A DNA stretch of 64,000 nucleotides from Sarcomyxa edulis (Eukaryota; Basidiomycota; Agaricomycetes; Agaricales; Mycenaceae): the NCBI GenBank assembly GCA_009761415.1, contig QUOL01000002.1, positions 1,550,001 through 1,614,000 of the forward strand. Reading direction: 5' to 3'. Position 1 is the first letter of the stretch. Each line of letters begins with the position of its first letter. The notes below the pieces were generated by a model. The model was not told the DNA's origin, ran no database searches, and saw only the letters and a list, made by a program, of their open reading frames with translations. This document shows, piece by piece, positions 36,375-48,739 of the stretch. The translations under genes were made by a program, and so were the position numbers.

Positions 36375-37802
36375 ATGTCGCAGTACGATCTTAGCTTCTC
36401 CCATACATCTTCCACTGAAGAAGGGTCTTTCAAGCTCCTTGAACTCCCTCCAGAGCTTTGTACCCTAATCGAGGATGCTATAGAAAACGCGCACCCCATC
36501 AGGTGGCTTTCTGTGCTCCTCATGTTGCTTGACTCTTGACTCTAACCTCTACGGCAGTTTGTCCATCAAAGGCCAGCCAGGTGAAGATGCCGTCCTATGC
36601 ACCTCCGACAAGACCTATTCCATGCGATCTGTCGTACTCTCAAATACCGTCCTTGTGGTAACAGCCCCTCCAGCCCATCTTCCGGACGGAGAGCCAAATG
36701 AGAACGTCGACGGGGTCGTCATTCGCGATCAGCTGAACGAGATTATGGAGTTGACACCCTCTGTGCCGAAACTACATAAATTGAAGGGGCTGTTGAAGGG
36801 TTTGGAGTATGATGAAGGCCAGGATGAGGAAGATGAGGATATGGACGATGGAGATGAACGAGTTTGTCTTACCTTTTCGTGTCGTTCTGTGGCCTGTTTC
36901 TGACGCGCTACTGATAGAAAAAGATCAGCTACGAAGATGCTCGTGCGGAGATTCAGGCCAGCGATGCTGAATTGGATCGTGGATTGAAAGACATGCACGT
37001 CCTCACTATTAATGGTGGGTAACTTTCGAGTTATACAGGTCGACCTCCCGGCTCATTGCTCAGAGTAGGCTGCCTTCGGCCTATCACACCGACATACCTT
37101 TGCAGGATTTTGGAACTAATTCTGAACGCTCTGGTCTCATCGTCACTTTCCCACAAATCAGCTTCCGTCGAGGAGGTGATCTCGGCGCTAGCAGACGACC
37201 ATGAAGTACCGAGGCAGGTCTCGACACAGGTGATGCTTTGGTTTGGGGAGATACATGAAGGTAAATGGAGGATGAGTGTCGATGGGGTTATGAAAGAGAT
37301 CGGTCTTGGGATATTGAGAAACTACAAGGTAGGTAATCTTCCCTCACTTCAGTTCACCGAAGGATATTTACGACTCCTGGATAGGACGACCCCATTGCAG
37401 AAGAAGAGTTCGTGGAGAAATGGAAAGCAGCTGTTGGTGATACCTTCGAGTTTGCCATTTCCGTTACCTTGCTATCGGTGAGTGCCATTCAGGTATGCCC
37501 TCCCAGGCTAGTCGCTCATCGAAGCTTCTTAGGGCAACTACCTTGCAACGCAGTCTCCCACCGACGACACAAATATCCTGAAATACTTCCCTGCTTCGTC
37601 TCTACCAGTCGACCCAGCTGCTCGTTTCGGCGATCTCTTCCTCACTCGCGCTCGCTGGAAAGCAAACGAAATCAACCCTTTCCTCGACGAAATCGCGCTC
37701 AACGCCAAAGAACGCGACAAATTGCTTCTCAAATTCGCCAGATCATCTACAGATTCTCAAAACCAAGTGTGGTACACTGCGAGAGCGAAATATAATGGGT
37801 AG
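36375..37802 (+). CDS. DCC1: Sister-chromatid cohesion protein Dcc1
   Basis: Exons 36375..36502, 36558..36861, 36918..37014, 37069..37328, 37385..37477 and 37533..37802 give 383 residues. Recognisable Dcc1 blocks are FKLLELPPELCTLIE, the region CTSDKTYSMRSVVLSNT, SYEDARAEIQASDAEL, and a C-terminal winged-helix part with the conserved QVMLWFGEI and LFLTRARWKANEINPFLDE. Dcc1 forms the Ctf18-Dcc1-Ctf8 part of an alternative PCNA loader in S-phase cohesion. An acidic run (DEEDEDMDDGDE) interrupts the middle. It lies 154 bp downstream of GLN1. Confidence 0.92.
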
Positions 37803-37967
37803 GTTTGTTGCTGGTATTATAACAAATGGATTACATCTTCCGCGATACATATATACATGTAGTCGTATTACCGCCCCGTTTCCTTGAACAAGAAAGAAGT
37901 CTATGGAATACTCTTCAACCTACAGAGTGAGGTACGATTGACGTTCTCTTTTCCTAGAAGATCATCT

Positions 37968-39592
37968 TCAACTAGTCTTTTGTTGCTTCGCTCGTGTTTT
38001 TGGCGCTTTTCCCAGAGCGTTTATGGGTGTAGGCCTATATTCTTCGTCCGACTCTGTAGGTCCTGTTTTTCGTTTCTTTGTTTTCTTCTTCGCGTCGCCA
38101 TTCTCCAGCACGGAGTGGAGGTTATACGAGGCGGAAGAAGGGTTGGTAGTCAGGTCGTGGACGATTTGCCACATTGCTTTACCGACTTTGCTGTTGAACC
38201 GAACGTCGTCGAATTGACCACGGATACTCTTGCGGAGGTGATATATTGCTTTGGCGCGAGTTTCTCGTGGTTCTTTGCGCAGGACGTACAAAAGAACGCC
38301 TAATAGGAAGTGGTAGATATTTTTAATGTTTGCACACTACGATACGCGCTTAGAAGGACGTACCAATGAACACAAACTCGACGGGAGCTATTCGTTTGTC
38401 AATCTTCTTGAATCCCATATTCAGCTCAGCAGTCGTTGCGATGTTCCAGAATTCCGTGAGGGCGTCGTGGATGTCAGACTTGAAGCTGGTGACAGGTGCG
38501 TCGACGCGTACCAGCCATTTCTCCATCTTTTGAGCAGTCGGGATCTGTTCTTCAGGTAGACCATCACAGCAGTAAACAAAGTGGGCGATGCACTGGAAGT
38601 CGCGACCTCGCTTTGTATCCCAGGAAAGGGCTTGGGCTAGTCCGTCTTCTGCTGCAACATGCTGCGCCTCCAGGTCTGATATCCATTGTGCCCACGGAGA
38701 ATCGATGGCTTGTAATTTCTCTGCTGCTGTGAGGGGCATGCCAAGTTGCACCCTTTGAAATATCTCGCGTTCGGTGCTAGGGGAAAGATCATAGTATTCG
38801 ACTGGGTGAAGTATAGATTTCGTTCGTGAACAGTGGTCGGAATAGTGGTTAATGACTTACCACAAGTGATTAGTTTCTCAGCAAATTTCTTTTTCCAATA
38901 TTCGGGAATGTCAAGGCGGTTGTCGTGAGACTCGTTTCGCGTGTAATAGAACAATTTCTTGGTCTTCGCGTCTCTGTCTATTTGTCGGAGAGGTATTAGC
39001 CGATGCAAGGGTAGAGAACGCTAATGTCACGTACAGGCCAGCTTTGGTGACAAGTCAGTCGTGTTACAGAAGAGTAGAATGAAAATTCAACTGACCTGAC
39101 CATCAAAGAACAGTTGTATCGACGTCAACCTCTGTTTTCCATCTACGCACACTCGAACCTCCTCGCCTTCGTCGTCCGTCCGGACAGCAAAGATGATCGG
39201 TGGGATGTAATAGTTTTCAAAGATACTTTTGATAAGATTCATTTGCTTAGTGTAAGGCCATACGACAGCTGACGCGTGCATCAGCTTGCGGTACACCGCT
39301 GAGAGCAATAGGATCCATACCTCGCTGGTAATCTGGTTCCAAGTCTATAACACCTTCATGAATCAGACCTTTTCAAATTGGATATTGTTAGAACGAGTGT
39401 AAAGTTGTGTTCAAGTGAGAACATACTATGCAATTCTTGTGTTGTGTATATCTTTGCTGAAGGCATCTCAAGAGGTTCGCGAATTTTGAAGACATTGGGA
39501 TCTTCTTCTACATCCGAGTCAGCGTCGTCAAGTTCATCAAAGTCAGCGTCTGCGTCGTCGGGTTTCTCTTTGGATAGCTGGGTCGGATCCAT
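37968..39592 (-). CDS. DUF262 (ParB-like/GmrSD-type fold) protein with nuclear signal
   Basis: Exons 39592..39427, 39368..39321, 39268..39096, 39041..39035, 38977..38861, 38801..38364 and 38299..37968 give 426 residues. After an acidic N-terminus the DUF262 core shows LEPDYQRAVVW and CVDGKQRLTSIQLFFDGQ, the DGxQR nucleotide-handling motif seen in bacterial DUF262/GmrSD nucleases. The C-terminus has KKKTKKRK, a likely nuclear signal. Exon 4 (7 nt) is my best solution, giving LAYRDAKTKK; the alternative is one acceptor at 39011 adding about 17 residues. Function in fungi is not known to me. Divergent from the SAM-like gene (229 bp). Confidence 0.8.
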
Positions 39593-39821
39593 GGTGAAAT
39601 GAGAAAGTTGTCAGAAAGCTGTCGAACGATGATCGAAAGAGGTTGAGTCACATTTAGAGTCACATTGTTGAACTCACACCGTTGCTGACACACAACAGCA
39701 AGTAGGCGTACATACTCCACTCATCCCGAGCAGGTGACTCGGACGTGCACCGTGACTAAGTAATTTACCGTCTTAGTATCTACCTCGTATCTCTTCAGCA
39801 AACCTGGAGCCTGGCCTCGAA

Positions 39822-41362
39822 ATGGGCTCCATAGACGACTTGAAACTCCCCCTTCCGAAATGGCTCAAAATATTCACTGCAAACGGTGTCATCATGCCAA
39901 AAGCTATGGCAGTAGCCGGTAAAATGTACACCTCACGTGCATCCTACCCAGAAACCTCGAAGCTCAAGCATCATGATATCTAGATATAAAGATTTCAACA
40001 CTCCAGCCAAACTAGCGCAATTGACTGAAGTCAAACTGAAAGCTCTAGGTGTCGATGCTAAAGAGGATCGTAAAGCCGTAATGACTGCTCTACGGAAGTC
40101 TGGTCACATCAGTAAAGGCCGCGCTACAGGGTCATCACCCGGGGATGCTAGCGGTAGCAGCCCGATTTCTGGCCCATCCACTTCCAAAGACTTAACAACA
40201 GTACAAGAAGCCGTACGTGTTTCGCCTTGCCATCCGAGCTTGCCTTGACTCAAATTCTAAGTAGATAACCCCTACTAAAAAACGAAAACGGACAGTCCTC
40301 AAGGATACAAACGAGTTTCTGCCTGATGGCGTCATAGACGAAGCTGCATCGTATGGCAGTCTCGAGTTCAACGAAATACTAGACGAAGAAGTGTGCCCTG
40401 TCAAACGTCTCCCTTCTGTTGACTAATAACACCTCTATGTCCTAGGTTCTTGTAACTAAATCCACTGTGGTCAATCGTGCTCCTCTTATGACAGCTTGGG
40501 CCACTATCGTAGCCGAACGTATCGGATTCCAGAGAGAAGAAGCCCTCAGTATCGGTGAGCTCTAGATCACAGAGCGTTTATGCGATCCTCATGTTCGTCT
40601 CAAGCCTCCGTATACACGGAAATGAATGCAATATCCAAGGGAGTGTCCCTTGGTATTTTCGAGAAAGGTAAAGGTAAAGGCATGGAAGCCTCAAGCGGTG
40701 GCACACAGCCATACGTAGACCTCATGGGAAGAAGGTGAGTGCTTAGTCGGTGCATAGGTTCGTACTCATCGAACATGATATGCGTCTCCTCTCATCCAGA
40801 GTGTAAGCAATCTTAGCCCCACTTCTTTACGAGCCGATTCTGACCAGTAATCCACAGAGCCCTCCTACAAACACAATCAGGCCAATGGCGAGCGCTTTCA
40901 AAAGGCTCTCCAGTACAACCAAGCGCCGCATTCTCCTACATCTCGCGTTCGTTACGCCAAACTACGCCCCATATAATGGGTGCCCTACGACTTCTAGCTG
41001 AAAGCTTCGGACCTCAGGAAATAAATAGTAAGGCTTGGAACTTGTATGCAGACTTCCGGCCTTCGGTAGATGGGTGGGGAAAGAGGGCGGAAGTACGATG
41101 CGAGACAATACTCAGTCTACGAAAGAAGGGAACGGAAGACAAGCAGGCCGTCAAACCTGAAGAGGTGGACACGAAGTCGCTGATCCAGTTCGAAATTCTT
41201 GGCGATGAGGTCCACGCGGAGGACGGACATCTGTCTGATTCCAATAAACAGGAAGACGAACCAGAACGGAAGAAACCACGAGGTCTTGATCTGGAAGAGT
41301 ACGAAGCAGCGCTGGATGAAGAGTTCGACGGTGTTGACTTCAGCTCTATCGACAACCTCTAG
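39822..41362 (+). CDS. Conserved fungal protein with SAM-like N-terminal domain
   Basis: Exons 39822..39925, 39984..40212, 40265..40390, 40446..40554, 40605..40734, 40800..40802 and 40858..41362 give 401 residues. The first ~70 residues (LPKWLKIFTANGV, then KLAQLTEVKLKALGV) resemble a SAM-type helical domain. A conserved-looking core follows (MTAWATIVAERIGFQREEAL, VYTEMNAISKGVSLGIFEKG, MGRRVALLQTQSGQW), then an acidic tail. The core looks like a plant/fungal family I cannot name. Exon 6 would be only three bases (AGT); skipping it also keeps the frame and drops one valine. A role in nucleic-acid or chromatin work is plausible from charge but unproven. Confidence 0.72.
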
Positions 41363-41482
41363 ACTGCAGTTACGTGGGTATATAGTCTCGTGTAATATAG
41401 TCTAAAATATCCACAGTTTATATGATATCCCAAACTGCTATCTATTTTGTGCGAGCGCGCGTATACAACAAGGGACGTCGGT

Positions 41483-43114
41483 TCAAGAAAGGTTCTTGAT
41501 GATTTCCGCGGTGAAGTCGGAGGTGGTAGCGGAGCCTGTGAGATTTGACATGAGGACGAAGTTTGGGAAATTGTTTTGTAAAGATACGCACCGCCCATAT
41601 CCGCGGTCCTGACTTTTCCTGCGTTGATCACGTCAAAGGTAGCGGCGGCGATGTTGTTCGCAATGGGGTCAAGCCTAGTAATGTCTCCAATTAGAATTTT
41701 GCCATGTAGATTGATAAGTGAAGACAAACCCGAGATGTCTGAGCATCATTGTTGCGCTGAGGATCATGGCAGCTGGGTTGGCGCGGTTGGTACCCATAAG
41801 ATCTTGGGCGACGTGACGGCATCCAGGTTCGAAAAGAGCGTATTCCTAGACGGAAAGAGTGTTTAGAGAATAAGTCGTACAAGTGAAAGACGTAACACAC
41901 CCGTCCAACATTGCATCCGGGGACAATTCCTGGTCCACCGACAAGGGCTGCGCCGATGTTAGAAACGATGGCTCCGTACAAGTTAGGCATGACCATGACA
42001 TCGAATTGACTGGGTCGGGCAACAAGCTGCATGGATCTTCGAATTCGCAAAAAGTCAAAATACTGAGAATCAGGAAAGAGAGACTGGTTTACGTGTTGTC
42101 GACGATCATATCGTTGAACTCGATACCAGAAGACTTGTATTCTTCTGCTACACGACGGAAGGTGTTGAGGAACAGACCGTCACCGAGTTTCATGATGTTG
42201 GCTTTGTGCACGCAAGTGACTTTCTGGACACATTGTCGACGCGTTAATGGCCCTGCGGACACAAATAATTTCTTGGTGGACTGACCTTGCGGTTGTTCTT
42301 CAAGGCAAAGTCAAAGGCGAAACGTGAAATCCGCTCAGCTTTTGCTCTGGTAGAGACTTTCAAACTCTCAACAACACCGGGGTAACTCTGATGTTCCAAG
42401 CCAGAGTATTCTCCCTCGGTATTCTCACGGATGATAGCAAAATCGACGTTCGAATGACGGGTGGGGAAACCGGGAAGAGACTTGCAGAGAACGACAGACG
42501 CGTAGATGTCGAGTTGTTGACGCATGGCAACGTTCCACGAGATATGACCCGATTGCGAAATGGGAGTGAACAGGATACCTGTACGTGATGATGTCAATGC
42601 CGTATCATGGTGATACAGATAGTGCCAGCGCACCCTTGAGTCCGACTCTGTTTCTCTTCAGACTCTCCATGGCCTGCTTGAACAAAGCCTCGCCCGACGA
42701 GGACATGCCAGAGACATCGTACTGTTCCCACTCAATGGGGGCGTTGACGTGCTCAAAGATCTCCTTGACAGAATCCGTGATTTCTGCACCAATACCGTCA
42801 CCTGGAATGAGGGTAACCTGCTCGGACGCGATCGGAACAAGTTATTGTCTGCAATGAGCTGGTGGACGTACGGTGTAAATGCCGCCATACTTGGTCGTCT
42901 GCTCGAAAACTCATGAATATGTGCCCTGCATGAGTATATGTACGAGACGCACCCTCGAGGTGACTCCGGCCAAAGTTGGAGCAATTGTGGTGGCAGATCT
43001 CTATGATGAGTTTTCGGTAAGATGTGATTAGTCGGTGCAGTTCGAACGGCAAAAAACACGCACGGCTTGAGAGGCCAGAGGGCGGGTAGCAGCAGAGAAA
43101 GCGTTGCGCAACAT
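41483..43114 (-). CDS. IDH1: NAD+-isocitrate dehydrogenase subunit 1, mitochondrial
   Basis: Ten exons (43114..43064, 43000..42953, 42898..42872, 42817..42634, 42578..42286, 42223..42093, 42036..41901, 41845..41730, 41674..41592, 41535..41483) give 373 residues. A mitochondrial presequence ([17 protein letters not shown]) precedes [20 protein letters not shown]. Further signatures are [19 protein letters not shown] and [19 protein letters not shown]. It matches the regulatory Idh1 type better than Idh2; the enzyme feeds NADH from the citric-acid cycle. Exon 3 is just nine codons. The partner subunit is not in the window. Confidence 0.93.
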
Positions 43115-43384
43115 CACAGACGTTGGGCCTCTAGAATGTAAAACCGAAAGAAAAAGGTATGAGGAAGAGATGAAGAAAGCTGAATCCCGGGACAGACCAT
43201 CACGTCGGCCATGTGCGCAAGCCAATTTCATCCGATCCGCCAAAATCACGGGTCCATCTACAAGAGGACCGTCATCAAGCCAACATCTCTCGCTCGCGAA
43301 CAGCTCTTTGAGCATCGCATTTACACTCTTTTAAACCAAACACGCCAGCTTGTATGAACCATATACCATAATTCCTCGAAAAAA

Positions 43385-45370
43385 ATGGGAAAATCTATGC
43401 AAGACATCGCCGAGAAACAAGATCTACCTCGCACACGCCAGTTGTCATTTTACTTGGTCTTGCTATTCCTCGTCGCGCCTCTATGGTCCACGATACCTCT
43501 ATCTTGGGCTTTTGTTCTCTATTCTCTTAGATCCGGTAGAATTTGGGCGTTTGGTTGGCAAGGTCGGACCTTGTTCGCTGTCGCTCTCTGCGAGGTTAGT
43601 CCTTCAGTTTGCTCGGCATCTAAGACGACGGTCAAGCCTTTCTTGCAGCTCTTCTTCAGTGTCTATCATTATCAACTCGTCAAAAGCGTATCTGGGCCCA
43701 CTCAGTATGGTCCAGGGAAGATTGACGAACTTCAGAAAGCATTTACACGAGTTCTCAAAGCTGGTCTCGCCAATCTCCCACAAGATGGCTTCGATGAGGA
43801 ATCTCTTTTCATAGACAGGGCTGGTAGTCCACAAGAGTCTATCATTCAACTAGAGTACGACGATCCTCGTGCGGCAGATTTTCGTAATGTCTTACGGAAC
43901 TGGTTTGGGAGAGTTCCGTGGTCGTCTATTCGCCGTCAAGAAGTTTCTGCATGGTTATACTGGTCAATATTCAACACAGAAATGCCCTCTTTTGACACAA
44001 TGCCCCAAGCTCATCGCGTTGTTCTCGACGAAGTCCTCGACCTTCTTGAGAAACGCGTTGGTTGCAAGATACCCGAGGGATCAGCTCCTACCATTCAACC
44101 TATCCGATTAACACTCGACAAGGTCAACGTTTATTGGCGTCCCTTTGCCTGGTACGCAGTAGTAGGCATCATCAACTGGTTCTTGAAATCATGGTTAAGA
44201 CACAATCGTAATGTTCACTTTGGAACGCACGAGGGCTTAGAGTAAGCTGCTATTGTCTCCAGACAAGTTCTCAAAATGCCCTAACACGCAGACTTCTTAG
44301 GTATCTCATTCGTACACCTCAAAACTGGAACCCCAATACTGGACCCCGTCCAATTATCTTCATGCATGGACTAGGACTCGGACTCTTCCAATATAATATC
44401 GTCCTCACGCACCTCTTAGATACGTTCACAGATCGACCACTCTTGATTCCTCTTCAACCCCACGTCAGCCAAGGTGTCCTCCATCCTCGTTTCCTCAAGC
44501 CACCAACTAGGCATGAAATGGCAGATCGTTTAGCTAGTCTGATGAACAAACTCGGGTGGGTTCATATGCCGACCGAGGGAGAAGACAGCGAAACAAGCGA
44601 AACAAGCGAGGAAGAGAAGGACCTGTCCAGACCTGTCAAGAAGACAAAGAAAGGTGTCACAATGTTGAGCCATTCCAAGTGAGTCCGCCCACTTTTTACT
44701 GTCATGTCCCGTTCATAAACGTGCATTTTGAAGTGGGTCCTATACGCATGCATGGATGTTGAAGGAGTACCCAAGGATGGTTTCTCGCTCCTGCTTTGTC
44801 GATCCGGTCACTTTTTGTTCTTGGGAAGGCGGTAAGTGTTTAATGATCAACCAGTCAATCGCTAATCGAAGAATTATCTGTATGATTCCACAGAAGTATG
44901 CTACAACTTTGTTTACCGCGAATGCACAACGGTATTGTCTATCTATTCTACTCGACGAACGCTTCTCACGCTTCCACCAGGGCATGGAACTTCTGATGCG
45001 CTACTTTATCTCTAGCGAGCTCGGAGTTGCCAATCTCCTACAAAGGCACTTCGACTGGTCTTCTAACGCCCTTTGGTATGAAGAAATCCCCAACGCGCGT
45101 GATCCTTCAAAGACCTTCTTCGTTCTGGGTGGCAAGGATTCTATTGTCAATGCAGAAGTACGTTGTTCTCTACTAAGTATCTAAAACTGACTACGGACTA
45201 GACTGACTGACATGTAATTCTTACAGCGAGTCACGAAATATCTGCGCTCGCATGGTGTCCGGGACGGACTATACTTAGATCCTAATGGACGGCATGGACA
45301 AGCCTTGATCACTGGTGGTGATGGCCATACCAAAATCCTGCAATGGCTCCGGGAACCCGAAAAACTCTAG
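43385..45370 (+). CDS. Membrane-anchored alpha/beta hydrolase
   Basis: Exons 43385..43594, 43649..44241, 44301..44678, 44734..44831, 44896..44933, 44983..45157 and 45237..45370 give 541 residues. The N-terminus has two hydrophobic spans (YLVLLFLVAPLWSTIPLSW and the next), a soluble insert, another hydrophobic segment, then an alpha/beta hydrolase domain beginning PIIFMHGLGLGLFQYN. The nucleophile elbow is split by an intron and reads SHSNG instead of the usual GxSxG. The acid is probably in GGKDSIVNAE and the His in GRHGQAL or GDGHTK. Intron 1 (54 nt) is in frame and stop-free. Related fungal proteins are annotated only as hydrolases; a lipid substrate is inference. Confidence 0.82.
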
Positions 45371-45654
45371 ACATTTCATCCTATGACTATGACTATGACT
45401 CTCATATCCCTCTCCTCGCGCATATTCCTCTGATTTCTTGTCCGCATTCAAATATTCCACATTTCCAGTCTTCTCACTTTCGTTTCCTATATTACATTCT
45501 TGACAAAGGATAATCCTGCTTATTCTTTTGCAATATATCACTGCAGTAGACGCGCTACCTTTTTATACATATATATACCTAATGCAATTACTAGTGTTCA
45601 CTCGTGCTGGAAAGGTTTCGAGAATCGAACGCACGAAAACTGTAGATAAGCCTA

Positions 45655-46907
45655 TCAGACTTTCGTTACGAACAACTTTTGCAACCTCGGAAAAAGCTTC
45701 AACGCATTGCCGTGAAGTACAGCTTTGAGCTTGACGGGATCATTAGCATAATATTCCTCGAGGTTGATCGTATACCACCCTGCCATCTCTGTGCTGACCG
45801 CTATACATCCAGGTCAAGATTGAATGCTACTTCAAGAAAATTGAATACTTACCTGGGAAATCGGTGCCAAAAAGCATACGGTCAGGCTGGGTGAGGAACG
45901 TATCAATCGCTGCGAGATTGGTCTCGTACGCAGCCAAAGCTGTATCACAATAGAAGCTCTTGAAGTCCTCTAGTATCTCCTCGGGGCTCAAAGGGCATCC
46001 CATGTGCGGGGCAAGTGGGGCGACACGGGCGGCGAGAAATGCCGTGCTTCCACCCATGTGTGCTAGGATTATCTTGACGTTTGGGTATTTACGTTTTCTG
46101 CCCGTTACGACGAGGTGGGCTGCAGCTTTAAAAGTTTCGTTAGGTACCTGAGGGACGTATGATGAGCTCCAGCGTATAGGAGTGGCGCAACGGGTGGCCA
46201 TACCTCGGATATAGGTATGCCGAGGCATGGGTGAGGAAAAGGCGTCGATGATGGAACTTGTACACCGTGGAGTAATACGACAGCCTGTCGTGCATCGAGC
46301 TCCTGCCATATGGAGTCGTATCTGTCGTGTCCGATATAGACTAAAAGACGAGGGTTAGACGTGGAATTGTATCATTAGTAGATTCCTTACGTGCGTCACA
46401 TCCTACACCATACGAGGATGATATAGCTATCCCGTCGGCTTTCAGCTCGTCGAGTGCGTACTTGATTTCCGCCAAAGCAGCTGTCGAGTCTCATCATTCA
46501 ATACCTCTGGACAAAAGAGATGGTAGTCTCACCGTCTGCATCGTTTGGAAAAGGCAAGGTAGCGAAGAAACCAAAGCGCCGAGGATATTTTGCGCAGAGT
46601 TCACTGAGGTAGAGATTTCGATCCCTAGCCATAAGCCGATTCTCCTCACCCACACAACCTGCGGATAAGGCTGGCAAGGAGAGGATAGCCATATCGATTC
46701 CGGAACGATCCATGGCTTTTATGCTGACCTCTGGCGTCCAAGGCAGGTTTCCTTCGGGAGTACGCCATCCTACTTCCTGGTATGCCTTTGCTTTGTCGAG
46801 AGATTCAGGGAAAAAGTGATGGTGAACATCGATACGAGGAATTCTAGCCTATAGGCATGTTCAGTGATGATAATCTGATACAGCAATGCAGAGATACTCA
46901 CCGACAT
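45655..46907 (-). CDS. Amidohydrolase-2 family protein (ACMSD-like)
   Basis: Exons 46907..46902, 46848..46533, 46480..46391, 46340..46204, 46147..45853 and 45788..45655 give 325 residues. The TIM-barrel metal site of the family is present: IDVHHHFFP at the N-terminus, a central His in ILAHMGG, and Asp in MLFGTDFP. These features fit aminocarboxymuconate-semialdehyde decarboxylase-like non-oxidative decarboxylases or hydrolases of aromatic acids; the exact substrate cannot be read. The first coding exon is six bases (ATG TCG). Confidence 0.85.
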
Positions 46908-47775
46908 GATATAAGGAAGTTGAGGATAAGCCAATTTACAAGTACTGGGTATTTATCGGTTCGTATTAGCAAGGCGTCCGCATGTAGCTCATTCATACAT
47001 CGGCATCGGCGAGTGCATTGATGCGTGTCGAATTAAGCTCAAGAGGTCACTAGTTATCTTCTAGCCTGGTTATAAGTCCAGTAGAATACGAGCTAGATAA
47101 GGAAGTAAAGGTACCGGCTCCGAGTCATGTTGCTGCAAAAGGCTCCAATTTCATCATTTTCAGCATCTAGAATTACTTGGTCGAGACTGGATGCCCACCT
47201 TCCAAAATCGATTCAGCATTGTTCCATCTGTTACAGAATGGTTAATGGCGGTATAGACAAGGAATAGGGACATGCAACCCACGTTTGGAAACGGAAGGGA
47301 AGCTACTGATGTTACGGTGTCATGTGACTTCAAGCGCGTCGCGTCGCGTGCTGGCTCGCCTGTGCCATGGGCACTACTGCCAATAGAATCCGGCTGGGAC
47401 GAATTACAGAGTGAGCAGACGTGGCGAATCTAGAGCTTCGGAACGACGGCAACGTGTGGGGGATTTGTGGAGGTTATTGTCGGGTGGTTGTTTGGCTATA
47501 TGTGACAACAGCAATTCGGCTTGTCGGCACGGTCATCTTCCCAAAGACACCGAGAAAGGTTTTTGGGCCATGCCACTATGATTCTGAGGGCTGTAATGAT
47601 GTTCACGACCGTTCAGTGATTGTACTGAGGAGCTTGACAATCTTGACTACCGGGATCGTTAGCACGATGAGATTTCGGACCACTGATTCAAGCTTTACAA
47701 GCCTTCGTTGCATGTTTGACCTAATACATCAAAAAGTCTGGTTACAGTAGTACACACACACCTTCTGTCTCTCTT
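46908..47775. other. Intergenic region, no gene seen
   Basis: These 868 bp lie upstream of the amidohydrolase gene and downstream of the SDR gene. A plus-strand frame near 47421-47750 lacks an ATG start and any protein-like pattern. No repeat array was found. Confidence 0.5.
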
Positions 47776-48739
47776 TCATTCCCTCCTGAACGGCTTGCAC
47801 TCGACAGAGTCCCAGGAGACAAACTGACCGCTAAATTCCTTGGGAGCCTGCACGGCTAGCGCGGCAATGACGTGTCCAGGATCTTCCGGCTTCAAAAGTT
47901 TACCTTCGCTATGAAGTTGCACAAACTTTTGATGCATGGCCTCGCCCATGGGGTCGGCGCCTATGGCCCGGATTGACGTTTGCATCTGTGGGACCGAGAT
48001 AAGTATCCTGATTCTGAAGGAGGAAGACAACTTACGCTGGTGTCAACGATACCAGGTCGCAGTGCGACGCAAGTGAGGCTTGGTTCTTCTTCGGCAAGTG
48101 TCCTGAGAGGACTCGGTGTGAGACGATGTTCATTCCAAGAGATATCGACGGTACCTGTTCAGACTATTCATAGCAGCCTTTCCAGCACTGTATGGGCCCC
48201 AGCCAGGGTAACCTTTTTCTGCTGCACCAGAACTAACGAAGATAACCCGACCACCGAGTTTGCTATCGCGCAAGGCGGGCAGAGCGGCTTTGACGGCTGT
48301 TATCAACGAGAAGAAATTGACGTCGAAATGAGTCCTCCAGGCATCAACAGGAGTGTCGGATCCAATACGGCTGACTGGATCCAAGGTGGCTGCATTCAGC
48401 ACGAGTCCATCGATATGAGAGTAGGTTTTAAGTGCAAGAGCTATGGCTCCGGTGAGAGCAGCTTCGTCGGTCCTGTAAGCTAGAGATCAGAACAGATCTA
48501 CAACTTGATACACTACTTACACGTCGCATGGAATGAAGAGAAGAGAAGGACCGGACAATTCGAGCAACTCTTTTGTGTGAGATCGAGATAACGCGACGAC
48601 ATTGGCATTGAATTTTTGCAAGAGGAATCTGGTGACTGCGAGTCCAATTCCTCTGGATGGTATGAATGAGTGATATCCATATGTTGTCGACTAGAATCTA
48701 CCTAGAAGCTCCTGTCACGATGATGGTAGGTTTCGACAT
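47776..48739 (-). CDS. Short-chain dehydrogenase/reductase
   Basis: Exons 48739..48702, 48652..48521, 48472..48155, 48102..48036 and 47985..47776 give 254 residues, standard for a classical SDR. The cofactor loop is IIVTGASRGIGLAV, the structural Asn motif is LVLNAAT, and the catalytic set is Ser in VIFVSSGAAE with YSAGK (Tyr, Lys). The C-terminal half (LRPGIVDTSMQ) is like sepiapterin-reductase/YIR035C-type fungal SDRs. Substrate unknown. Divergent from PDB1 with 161 bp between starts. Confidence 0.9.

Noticed and set aside
47421..47750. Frame of ~109 codons in an intergenic region
   Set aside because: It begins with GTG, shows no domain, no splice continuation and no codon pattern like the neighbours.
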